Below, piece by piece: positions 1-6,753 of a DNA stretch of 19,800 bases. This DNA is from an uncultured Lachnospiraceae bacterium (lineage in GTDB: Bacteria; Bacillota; Clostridia; Lachnospirales; Lachnospiraceae). Position 1 is the stretch's first letter. Each line of letters starts with the position of its first letter. The notes below the pieces were generated by a model. The model made no database searches. It saw only the letters and a program-made list of their open reading frames with translations, and was not told the DNA's origin. The stretch spans positions 1 to 19,800 of the forward strand of contig CAJUDM010000042.1 in assembly GCA_910584915.1 (NCBI GenBank), read 5' to 3'. The position numbers and the translations under genes are program-made.

Positions 1-7
1 AGTTTGT

Positions 8-60
8 GGCAAGCAACGCGCAGACACAAATCTCGCGATTGAAAATTTTAATTTTCAATC
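8..60. repeat. Hairpin pair just downstream of kduI
   Basis: A perfect 11-bp inverted repeat (37-47 with 50-60, GATTGAAAATT/AATTTTCAATC, 2-base loop) lies 11 bases past the kduI stop. A weaker second stem (about TTTGTG/CACAAA) occupies the rest to the window edge. On the minus strand no T-run follows the first stem, so it is not a classic terminator for kduI. The two-hairpin layout recalls the intergenic repeats at 1054-1132, 3472-3546 and 19695-19751, though the sequence differs. On the minus strand an AAGGAG (70-65) sits 6 bases before a TTG (40-38) opening a frame that runs off the window edge, so this could instead be the start of a further gene. Confidence 0.4.
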
Positions 61-71
61 TTTTCTCCTTT

Positions 72-935
72 CTAGCGCAGATCCTTCATCTCCACACCGT
101 CCATATCGTCGAACGCCTGATTCTCCCCGACCATGCCCCAGATAAATGTGTACGCCCTGCTGCCGCTGCCGGCATGGATCGACCAGCTCGGGGAGATGAC
201 CGCCTCCTCATTGCGCATCACGATGTGCCTTGTCTCATCCGGCTCGCCCATATAGTGCATCACAAAGGCGTCCTCCGGCATCTCAAAGTACAGATATACC
301 TCCATGCGCCTGTCATGGGTATGGCAGGGCATCGTATTCCACACGCTTCCGGGTTTTAACTGCGTCATCCCCATCACCAGCTGGCAGCTCTCCACCTGGC
401 CGGGGAGAATATACTTACAGATGACTCTGTGGTTGGAATCCTCCAGGCAGCCGAGTTCAACCTTGTTTTCGTCCCTGATGATCGCCACGCCGTCCTCCGG
501 CATACCCTCCGGCTTTATCAGAACTGTGGGATATGTCCTGTGAGCCGGAGCGCTGTTGATATAAAATTTGGCGGGCGTCCCGCCGTCCCTGCTGGAGAAG
601 GAGATATCCTTCGCCCCCATGCCGATGTACATCCCCTCTTTGAACGCCACATCATAGGATTTTCCGTCGATGGTGACCACACCCGGTCCCCCGATATTGA
701 TCACGCCCATCTCCCTTCTCTGCAGGAAATACTCCGCCCTGAGTTCATCCCCCGCCGTCAGCTTCAACTCCTTTGACACCGGCGTCGCCGCCCCCGTGAT
801 AATGCGGTCGATATGGCTGTACACCAGCCTGATCTCATCTGCCGTAAACAGCCCCTGGATCAAAAATTCCTCCCGCAGCCTTTCTGTCGTATAATGCTTC
901 ACATCCCTCGGTGAAGACGCTGTTCTCAGTTCCAT
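72..935 (-). CDS. kduI: 5-dehydro-4-deoxy-D-glucuronate isomerase (KduI)
   Basis: KduI isomerises 4-deoxy-L-threo-5-hexosulose uronate (the open form of unsaturated uronic acid) to 3-deoxy-D-glycero-2,5-hexodiulosonate in the cytoplasm. The next enzyme, KduD, would give 2-keto-3-deoxygluconate. The 287-residue product is close to the E. coli enzyme (278). The metal-site residues align with a constant offset of 9 to the E. coli zinc ligands: H205, H207 and E212 in PCHTHDRRMEVYLYF, and H254 in WSIHAGSG. The chosen ATG at 935 has AAGGAAGG 6 bases upstream; a second ATG at 941 abuts that site and is less likely. The reading frame stays open far upstream, but that part reads through a repeat and is not protein-like. 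It is the last visible gene of the minus-strand operon, 200 bases after the DUF624 gene. Identity is firm; participation in uronate catabolism follows from family and neighbours. Confidence 0.96.
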   Translation of the reverse strand: MELRTASSPRDVKHYTTERLREEFLIQGLFTADEIRLVYSHIDRIITGAATPVSKELKLTAGDELRAEYFLQRREMGVINIGGPGVVTIDGKSYDVAFKEGMYIGMGAKDISFSSRDGGTPAKFYINSAPAHRTYPTVLIKPEGMPEDGVAIIRDENKVELGCLEDSNHRVICKYILPGQVESCQLVMGMTQLKPGSVWNTMPCHTHDRRMEVYLYFEMPEDAFVMHYMGEPDETRHIVMRNEEAVISPSWSIHAGSGSRAYTFIWGMVGENQAFDDMDGVEMKDLR

Positions 936-1053
936 GATCATCCTTCCTTTCTTTTTGTTTCCGCGGCAGATCTTTCTCAGAACCTCCCGCTGGTTTGTCA
1001 TTTCATGGCAGTTCAGCATCTCGCCAAACCGCCCCTGACTCCTGTTTACTCCG

Positions 1054-1132
1054 TGAGAAAAATGCCTGTTCCCGGCATTTCCCCGTGTGAAAAGATTTTT
1101 TCGGCGGCCGTCCTTTGGCTGCCCGGAAAATC
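1054..1132. repeat. Intergenic double-hairpin repeat, copy A
   Basis: This lies in the 200-base gap between the DUF624 gene and kduI. The first stem is AAATGCC (1060-1066) with GGCATTT (1074-1080). The second is a 16-nt arm (1094-1109) pairing with 1117-1132 through mostly Watson-Crick pairs plus wobbles, around the loop GTCCTTT (1110-1116). The link between stems reads CCCGTGTGAAAA. The second-stem apex (CGTCCTTTGGC) is identical in copy B at 3523-3533, and the first stem plus linker resemble copy C near polC. I see no promoter in the rest of the gap. Confidence 0.6.
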
Positions 1133-1135
1133 GCT

Positions 1136-1747
1136 TCACATTTTCCACCCGTATTTCGGGAATACCACCTTCGCCAGTATCAGAGAATGGATATAAGCGA
1201 TCCCTCCCGCCGCAAAAAACAGAAGAGGCCAGAACACAAACACCCCGACAGCCAGCATACAGGCAGTCATCACCACCATCAGCATGATCCACGAAAAATT
1301 TTTCAGGCAGACCATAAACGTCATAAATATAAGTTTTCCGACTCCTGCATCCAGCCTTGCCGAAAGCGGAAACAGCAGCGTGAGCAGAAAAACATAGAGC
1401 ACCGCGAACACCGCAGACAGCCAGAACATCACCGCCGCCCCGCCGGCTCCCATGCGATACCAGTAATACAGATCCCAGCCGAAAAACGCGCCGATCGCCA
1501 GCATAATCATCCACAGCAGCGTGGATACGCCGAAGTTCTCCCGAAATGCCTTCCAGAATGACGGCAGAATATATCCGGCCCTGTTTTCAGCCATTTTTAA
1601 CGTCACATTATACAGCGCCGTGGTGGAGGCGCCGGCCGTAATAACCGGCAGGGAAAATACCGCCCACAATACCGTCAGAAAAAACAGATCCGCCGCCTTT
1701 CCCATAAAACGCCATATCGGGTTGTCCATATCAAACAGTTTTGCCAT
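1136..1747 (-). CDS. YesL-like DUF624 membrane protein
   Basis: A 203-residue integral membrane protein of the DUF624 family (B. subtilis YesL type). The family signature is at the N terminus: NPIWRFMGKAADLFFLTVLW, then a LPVITAG turn and ALYNVTLKM. Four to five hydrophobic segments can be seen (about residues 19-42, 73-95, 103-128, 143-180). No biochemical function is established for the family. Its members sit repeatedly beside CUT1 sugar transporters and plant or host glycan hydrolases, so an accessory role in oligosaccharide uptake or its sensing is likely but unproven. The start at 1747 overlaps the end of the upstream DUF2264 gene by 17 bases, which implies translational coupling. A GGGAT just upstream is a weak ribosome binding site, which fits coupling. 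Family assignment is confident; function is unknown. Confidence 0.85.
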   Translation of the reverse strand: MAKLFDMDNPIWRFMGKAADLFFLTVLWAVFSLPVITAGASTTALYNVTLKMAENRAGYILPSFWKAFRENFGVSTLLWMIMLAIGAFFGWDLYYWYRMGAGGAAVMFWLSAVFAVLYVFLLTLLFPLSARLDAGVGKLIFMTFMVCLKNFSWIMLMVVMTACMLAVGVFVFWPLLFFAAGGIAYIHSLILAKVVFPKYGWKM

Positions 1748-3446
1748 AATATCCCGCTCTCACTTCCGTTATGATCTCCTGCTGCCCTCTGCGGATCCTG
1801 TAACACACCGCCGGTATCCTTGTCATCGGGTGCAGCAGATTCGTATTCGGGTCCGCGATGATCACCATGCCCCTTCCGCCTCCGCTCACAGAGATCACCT
1901 TGCAGCCGCTGTAATGGTTTTCCACAGACGCCGCCTCCGCCTCCTCGACGATCGCTTCCCCCGCCACATCGATCTCCACCGCAAAGCCGCAGTCATAGGC
2001 TGTGCATTCCCTGTCACTCTCCACGGTATGTCTTCTGGTATGCCCGAATCTTGTCGGCGTGATGACGGAAGTCACCCGTATCCCCTCACAGGGACTCCAC
2101 ACGGATTCCACTTCCTTCTCCGTCACCCGGAAACTCTCGCATATCCTCCTGACGTAAATATAGCCTCCCGTCTCAAACGCCAGCATACTGTCCGGCGCCG
2201 TCTCGTGCAGTTCATACTCCGACTTCGATATGTTGATGGAAAACCCCGTATCATAGACAAACTTGCCGTACTTTGCCGGCAGCTGTCCGTGTCCCTTCGG
2301 ACTGTATTTCCCCGGCACAAACGCCGCCGTATGGTGCCCATAGCGCCGTATCAGCATATCTGCATAAGGCAGCGCCGTCTGTTCCTTCAATTCCGGCATC
2401 GGCTCCGCCTGCGCCCGCCAGAATGGATGCTCATCGGGCAGCATCAGCACCGCAAAGGTCTTCAGTGCCCAGTAGGGAGATCCCGGTCCGTTGTAGCGCT
2501 CCCCCATCACCAGATTGGGATAGCCGTACCCGATGGTCAGGATGCCGTCCCGATCAAAGATCGGCTTTCTCATCCAGTCCTGCAGGTGCCGCGCGATCAA
2601 TCCCTTCATAACGCCCGCCGGAAAGGGCTCCACATCCGCCATCAGACAGGCGGAAAAAAAGCTGACCTGTGAAAACCGGTAGGTCAGGGAGCGCCCAAAC
2701 GGAAGCGCCGCCCCATTCTCGTCAAACCAGTAGATAAACTGCTTCGCAAACTGCAGCGCCCGCTCTTTATACAGCGCCGCCCGCCGGGGATCCTCCTCCC
2801 CCATCACCTTCGCGTAAAAGAGGGAATAAAAGTGGATCGCAAAGGAGACATAATAGTCCTTCTGTCCGGAATCCCCGTCCTGGTACCAGCCGTCGCCCAG
2901 ATAGAACGTATCCGCGCCCTCCAGATAATATTCCAGTTTATCCGCGTCGTAACGCCGCCCCAGCTTTTTTAACGCTACATTTACCAGCACTGCAAACAAA
3001 ATCCAGTTGCAGATCGGCAGTTCATACTCATTGATGCCGTAGAGCCATCTTGCCAGATTGTCCTTTTCCTTTTCCGCCAATGGCTCCCACAGTTTTTCGG
3101 GCACAAGGATCAACCCGTAAGCGATCGCCGCCATCTCCACAAATCTCTGGTCAAAGGCATGAAAACCGCCCCAGTACTCCGCTCCGTCAGGATCGGTCCC
3201 CGCCGCCAGCCCCCTCCTGTAAACTTCCTCAAACACCGGATCTTCTCCGCCCCCCGCCCAGAAAGGCACAAGCCCCCACAGAGGCCTCGAAAAAGCCTCC
3301 AGGCGGATTGCCTTCTGATCGTAATTGGTAGCCGTCACCCCCAGTATAAGTTCCGCCTTTTCCCCGCTGTAATAGGGGATGAGCGGCTTAAGAATATCCA
3401 TCAGAAGATTCTGAAAATCTTTTTTGCTGTCTAATGTCAATGTCAT
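1731..3446 (-). CDS. DUF2264-domain protein, putative glycoside hydrolase
   Basis: A 571-residue protein without signal peptide or membrane segment, so presumably cytoplasmic. The N-terminal two thirds match DUF2264: RLEAFSRPLWGLVPFWAGG near residues 48-66, then an alpha-helical toroid-like region with YWGGFHAFDQRFVEMAAIA and FYLGDGWYQDGDSGQKDYY. The remaining ~190 residues look like a beta-rich C-terminal domain. DUF2264 proteins recur in uronate and pectin-type utilisation loci and are thought to be glycoside hydrolases; I recall a link to beta-glucuronidase activity but cannot confirm it here. The ATG at 3446 is preferred because AGAGGG stands 7 bases upstream. A GTG at 3470 would add 8 residues and lacks a clear binding site. 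It follows the GH88 gene after a 148-base gap holding repeat copy B, and its end overlaps the DUF624 gene. Substrate and catalytic residues are not recognisable by eye. Confidence 0.82.
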   Translation of the reverse strand: MTLTLDSKKDFQNLLMDILKPLIPYYSGEKAELILGVTATNYDQKAIRLEAFSRPLWGLVPFWAGGGEDPVFEEVYRRGLAAGTDPDGAEYWGGFHAFDQRFVEMAAIAYGLILVPEKLWEPLAEKEKDNLARWLYGINEYELPICNWILFAVLVNVALKKLGRRYDADKLEYYLEGADTFYLGDGWYQDGDSGQKDYYVSFAIHFYSLFYAKVMGEEDPRRAALYKERALQFAKQFIYWFDENGAALPFGRSLTYRFSQVSFFSACLMADVEPFPAGVMKGLIARHLQDWMRKPIFDRDGILTIGYGYPNLVMGERYNGPGSPYWALKTFAVLMLPDEHPFWRAQAEPMPELKEQTALPYADMLIRRYGHHTAAFVPGKYSPKGHGQLPAKYGKFVYDTGFSINISKSEYELHETAPDSMLAFETGGYIYVRRICESFRVTEKEVESVWSPCEGIRVTSVITPTRFGHTRRHTVESDRECTAYDCGFAVEIDVAGEAIVEEAEAASVENHYSGCKVISVSGGGRGMVIIADPNTNLLHPMTRIPAVCYRIRRGQQEIITEVRAGYYGKTV

Positions 3447-3471
3447 AGCTTTCCCTCTGTCATTACACACA

Positions 3472-3587
3472 GAGAATGCATTTATGCATTCTCCTGCATG
3501 AAACTTAGATTTTCTTAGCCGGCGTCCTTTGGCGGCTTAGAAAATCTTTTTATGCTACATAAGGACAGTTCGCAGAGCGTACTGTCC
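3472..3587. repeat. Intergenic hairpin repeat, copy B (three stems)
   Basis: Fills the gap between the GH88 stop and the DUF2264 start. Stem 1: GAGAATGCAT (3472-3481) with ATGCATTCTC (3484-3493), perfect. Stem 2: 14-nt arms 3508-3521 and 3533-3546 with one mismatch, apex containing GTCCTTT. Stem 3: GGACAGT (3563-3569) with ACTGTCC (3581-3587). None is followed by a T-run on the minus strand, the direction of the operon, so these are not obvious terminators; they may tune or process the mRNA between GH88 and DUF2264. Stem 2 shares its apex with copy A at 1054-1132. Confidence 0.65.
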
Positions 3588-3594
3588 GTTGTTT

Positions 3595-4773
3595 TTACCA
3601 GTACAGCTCCCAGTCCTTATGGATCCTCATCAGCGCCTCCATATAAAAATAATCCCCCCAGGAATTGCACTCATCCACCCCCTTATGGTCGCAGGTATTA
3701 TAAGGGGAATGGTTGGAGTAGGTGCTGTGCAGCACCAGGCCGTTGGAAACCGACTTATCCTTCACCGCGTAGTTGTCAAAGACGGATTTTATCAGCTGCC
3801 TTGCGTACCTGTGATACACCTCCGCCTCCCCTTCTCTCAGCGACTTCGCCATCTCCAGCATGCCGCAGGCGGCGATGGATGCCGAGGAGGAATCCCTGGG
3901 CTGGTCGTCCCCGTCGGTAAACTCCAGATCCCAGAACGGCACCATATCCTTCGGAAGATGCTCCAGAAAATACTGCGTCACATGCCGGAAGATATCGATA
4001 TATTCCTCCCGCCCCGTATATTTGTACGCCAGCGCGCAGCCGTAGATCCCCCACGCCTGGCCTCTCGCCCAGGCGGAACCGTCACGGTAGCCCTGACATG
4101 TCGCCCCGTGGTCAGGTTCCCCGGTCTCCATATTGAAAAAGAACGTATGCCAGGTGGAATAATCTTTCCGGATCACATTCTTTATCGCCGTATGGATGTG
4201 CTTCTCTGCGATATCCCTGTACTTCCTGTCCCCGGTCTCCCCGGACGCCCAGTACAACAACGGCAGGTTTAACAGGCAGTCAATGATCAGCCGGTAATTC
4301 TCCGGCGCGTCCATCGGTCCCCACGCCTGGATAAACTCTCCCACCGGATGATATCTGGTGATCAGCTGGTCCGCCGCTTTGACCGCCGCCTCTCTTCCCT
4401 TTTCACTGCCCACCAGCTTATATCCCGCCACGCAGGACGGGGAATACAGAAATCCCATATCATGGTGGTCCACTTCGATCTTCTTATCGATCCGCTCGAG
4501 GAAACTCTCTATCTGAATCTCCCCTGCCCTCCGAAACTTTTCCGCCCTCGCCTGTCCCTTCTCCTTCGCATACTCATAGGAGAGCCATATCTCCCCGGTC
4601 CAGAACCCGGTCGTCCAGTAATTGTTTTCAATGGGCTGATAAAAACCGCTCTCACTGTAGGCTTTCTGAAATTTTGTCGTAAACCGGGGCAGATTGTCTT
4701 CTACCTGCCCCGCGCAGAATGCCAGGGCGGCATCCGCTTCCTGCTCTGTCATAACCGCTTTCTCTTCAAACAT
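3595..4773 (-). CDS. GH88 unsaturated glucuronyl hydrolase
   Basis: Glycoside hydrolase family 88 enzyme that releases the 4,5-unsaturated uronic acid left at the non-reducing end by polysaccharide lyases, by hydrating the double bond. The 392 residues (no signal peptide, cytoplasmic) compare with 377 in the Bacillus sp. GL1 enzyme. GL1's catalytic aspartates D88 and D149 correspond to D105 in VDHHDMGFLYSPS and D165 in RLIIDCLLNLPLLYWAS, with almost the same spacing. Other family landmarks are NYWTTGFWTGEIWLSYE (51-67), GSAWARGQAWGIYG in the middle, and NSWGDYFYMEAL near the end. GH105 (rhamnogalacturonyl type) is less likely given these strings. The ATG at 4773 follows the permease stop by 11 bases with GGGAAAAT upstream; ATG 4752 is a possible alternative, while an upstream extension would run into the permease gene. 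Its product is the precursor of the KduI substrate, tying both ends of the operon. Whether the substrate comes from glycosaminoglycans or another glucuronate glycan is not decided. Confidence 0.94.
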   Translation of the reverse strand: MFEEKAVMTEQEADAALAFCAGQVEDNLPRFTTKFQKAYSESGFYQPIENNYWTTGFWTGEIWLSYEYAKEKGQARAEKFRRAGEIQIESFLERIDKKIEVDHHDMGFLYSPSCVAGYKLVGSEKGREAAVKAADQLITRYHPVGEFIQAWGPMDAPENYRLIIDCLLNLPLLYWASGETGDRKYRDIAEKHIHTAIKNVIRKDYSTWHTFFFNMETGEPDHGATCQGYRDGSAWARGQAWGIYGCALAYKYTGREEYIDIFRHVTQYFLEHLPKDMVPFWDLEFTDGDDQPRDSSSASIAACGMLEMAKSLREGEAEVYHRYARQLIKSVFDNYAVKDKSVSNGLVLHSTYSNHSPYNTCDHKGVDECNSWGDYFYMEALMRIHKDWELYW

Positions 4774-4784
4774 ATTTTCCCACA

Positions 4785-5648
4785 CTATCCTTTCAGCCCC
4801 GTGGAAGCCACGCCCTCCACAAAATACTTTTGCAGACACAGAAAGACGATGATGACCGGTATCAGGGACAGCACGGAACCTGCCATGATCAGCCCGTATT
4901 CCGCGGAATACTGTCCGATGAACATTTTCAGCCCCAACTGTATGGTCTTCTTTGTCTCCGTCTTTAAATAGATCAATGGTCCCAGATAGTCATTCCATGT
5001 GTTCACAAAGGTAAAGATCGTCAGCGTGGACAGCGCCGGCTTGGATAACGGCAGCATGATCTTCGCGTAGATCCCGTACTCGCTCATGCCGTCGATCCTC
5101 GCCGCCTCGCACAGGTCGATGGGAATCCCGTCATAAAACTGTTTCATCATAAACACACCGAAGGCGGAGAATGCCTGCAGGCAGATCATCGCAAGCAGCT
5201 TATCGTTCAATCCCATCGCCCTCATCATGATAAACTGAGGAACCATATACACCTGCCAGGGCATCGCGATCGTCGCGATATAGGCGAGAAACAGCGCATT
5301 TTTATGCTTGAACTCCAGCTTGGCGAAGGAATACGCCGCAAAACTGGAAGTCAGAAGCTGCAGACAGGTCACGACGATCGTCAGAAATACCGTATTCTGC
5401 ACAAATTTAAGCAGTGGGATCTTCGTCCAGATTTTTATGTAGTTGTCCCATTTCGGTACCTTCGGTATCCACTCGAAGGGATCCATCAGGAACACTTCCC
5501 TGTTCGACTTGATCGATGCGGAAAGCATCCACAGAAAAGGTACCACCATAGCCGCCGTGATCAGCAGCAGTATCGCATAGATGCATACCTTGCCGATGAC
5601 CGCGTTTCTTCTTTTAGATCTGAGTTTCTTTTCTTTTTCAGCGCTCAT
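4785..5648 (-). CDS. CUT1 ABC sugar transporter permease (MalG type)
   Basis: Inner-membrane subunit of a carbohydrate ABC importer. From the chosen start it has 287 residues, with six apparent membrane segments beginning with KVCIYAILLLITAAMVVPFLW. The EAA loop that docks the ATPase is at about residues 181-206 (EAARIDGMSEYGIYAKIMLP), followed by LSKPALSTLTIFTFVNTWNDYLGPLIY, characteristic of MalG/LacG-type permeases. The ATG at 5648 has AAAGGAG about 10 bases upstream. An alternative ATG at 5684 overlaps the stop of the preceding permease as ATGA and would add 12 residues; coupling makes this credible too. It is followed 11 bases later by GH88. The substrate is inferred from neighbours to be uronate-containing oligosaccharide. 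Confidence 0.94.
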   Translation of the reverse strand: MSAEKEKKLRSKRRNAVIGKVCIYAILLLITAAMVVPFLWMLSASIKSNREVFLMDPFEWIPKVPKWDNYIKIWTKIPLLKFVQNTVFLTIVVTCLQLLTSSFAAYSFAKLEFKHKNALFLAYIATIAMPWQVYMVPQFIMMRAMGLNDKLLAMICLQAFSAFGVFMMKQFYDGIPIDLCEAARIDGMSEYGIYAKIMLPLSKPALSTLTIFTFVNTWNDYLGPLIYLKTETKKTIQLGLKMFIGQYSAEYGLIMAGSVLSLIPVIIVFLCLQKYFVEGVASTGLKG

Positions 5649-5680
5649 GTTACATCCGCTCCTTTCTTCGTTGTCTGCCG

Positions 5681-6637
5681 TCATGATTCCAGTTTCTTCT
5701 CATACCGGAACTGGATCAGTGTGATGATCAGGACAAGTACGAACAGAACCATCGCTATCGCGCTTGAATATCCCAGATCCCAGTAATTGAACGCATTCTG
5801 GTAGATATAGTAGACAAGGACCGTCGCCGATGTACTCAGCTTGCCGTCGCCGCCGCCCGCCAGCATCACTGCGATATCATACACCTTAAAGCAGTTGATA
5901 GTCAGCATGACAACAACAAAGAACGTCGTGGAACGCAGCTGAGGCCAGGTGATATACTTGAATTTCTGCCATGTGTTCGCGCCGTCAAGGCTCCCCGCCT
6001 CATACAGTTCCGCGGAAATCCCCTGAAGCCCCGCCAGATAGATGACCATATAGTACCCCATATACTTCCAGACGCTGAACAGAATCAGAGTAAACAGCAC
6101 CAGGGAACCGCTGAACCACTTGGGAAGCTCATTCTGGGGCACGCCGAACACCGTCAGCAGCAGATAGTTGACAGGTCCTTTGGAGGGATGGAAGATCATG
6201 CCCCACACCGCCGTGATCGCCACCAGGGAAGCCACGTACGGGAAAAACGCCACCGTCCGGAAAAATCCTCTCGCCTTTATCTTCTGATTCAGCACGATCG
6301 CCAGCGCGAGGGAGGCAATCATTGTCAGAGGAACCGTGCCTATCACATAGATGATCGTGTTCTTAAAAGCCGCCTTGAAAAACGTATCCTGCGGAAGCTT
6401 TATAAAATTGGCAAGTCCCACAAACCTGATCGCGTTGCTCCCGTCCCAATCCATAAAGGCAAGCGCAAAAGCAAATATGATGGGCACCAGAGTAAATACG
6501 GCAAAACCGATAAAGTTGGGAGCGATAAAGGAATATGCCACAAGATCCCGCTTTGCCTGTCTGCTCAGTCCGCCCTTTTTGCCCGCGGCTGTTTTCTGCC
6601 CGTTGCCTGCATTCGTAGTCTTTCTCTTCTCTTTCAT
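5681..6637 (-). CDS. CUT1 ABC sugar transporter permease (MalF type)
   Basis: Membrane-spanning partner of the MalG-type subunit, 318 residues from the chosen start. A basic, Lys/Gly-rich N terminus precedes the first segment (LVAYSFIAPNFIGFAVFTLVP), a signature of MalF/UgpA-type permeases that lack the long periplasmic loop. The EAA loop lies at about residues 212-233 (YEAGSLDGANTWQKFKYITW). The start at 6637 has AAAGGGAAAG directly upstream; earlier in-frame ATGs at 6655 and 6694 fall in or next to an intergenic hairpin (6657-6684) and are unlikely. The gene is 116 bases downstream of the binding-protein gene, and its stop overlaps the alternative start of the next permease. No ATPase gene is present, as is common for Firmicutes CUT1 systems that share a MsmK-type ATPase encoded elsewhere. 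Confidence 0.94.
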   Translation of the reverse strand: MKEKRKTTNAGNGQKTAAGKKGGLSRQAKRDLVAYSFIAPNFIGFAVFTLVPIIFAFALAFMDWDGSNAIRFVGLANFIKLPQDTFFKAAFKNTIIYVIGTVPLTMIASLALAIVLNQKIKARGFFRTVAFFPYVASLVAITAVWGMIFHPSKGPVNYLLLTVFGVPQNELPKWFSGSLVLFTLILFSVWKYMGYYMVIYLAGLQGISAELYEAGSLDGANTWQKFKYITWPQLRSTTFFVVVMLTINCFKVYDIAVMLAGGGDGKLSTSATVLVYYIYQNAFNYWDLGYSSAIAMVLFVLVLIITLIQFRYEKKLES

Positions 6638-6656
6638 ATTCTTTCCCTTTACCATG

Positions 6657-6684
6657 CAGGGCCGGCCATAACATGCCAGCCCTG
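6657..6684 (-). other. Hairpin between binding-protein and permease genes
   Basis: On the minus strand CAGGGCTGGC (6684-6675) pairs with GCCGGCCCTG (6666-6657) around an 8-base loop: ten pairs with one G-U. No T-run follows, so it is not a normal terminator. It stands where many ABC operons carry an mRNA-stabilising or processing stem that lets the binding protein be made in excess of the permeases. Confidence 0.5.
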
Positions 6685-6753
6685 AACATCTCAATATTTG
6701 TCAGTCCGAAAGCATTTCGCTCTCCGGGCTGTTCGTTTTATGCGCCGCCTGTC

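Noticed and set aside
936..1514. Open frame extending kduI upstream to about 480 residues
   Set aside because: The extension crosses the DUF624 gene and an intergenic repeat, is not protein-like, and the ATG at 935 has a strong ribosome binding site and gives the family length.
1521..2672. 383-codon plus-strand open frame opposite the DUF624 and DUF2264 genes
   Set aside because: Arg/His/Pro-rich shadow composition, no ribosome binding site of note, and it spans two well supported minus-strand genes.
3595..4773. GH105 unsaturated rhamnogalacturonyl hydrolase instead of GH88
   Set aside because: The HDMGF and LIIDCLLNLPLL aspartate contexts and their spacing fit GH88 of the Bacillus GL1 type better.
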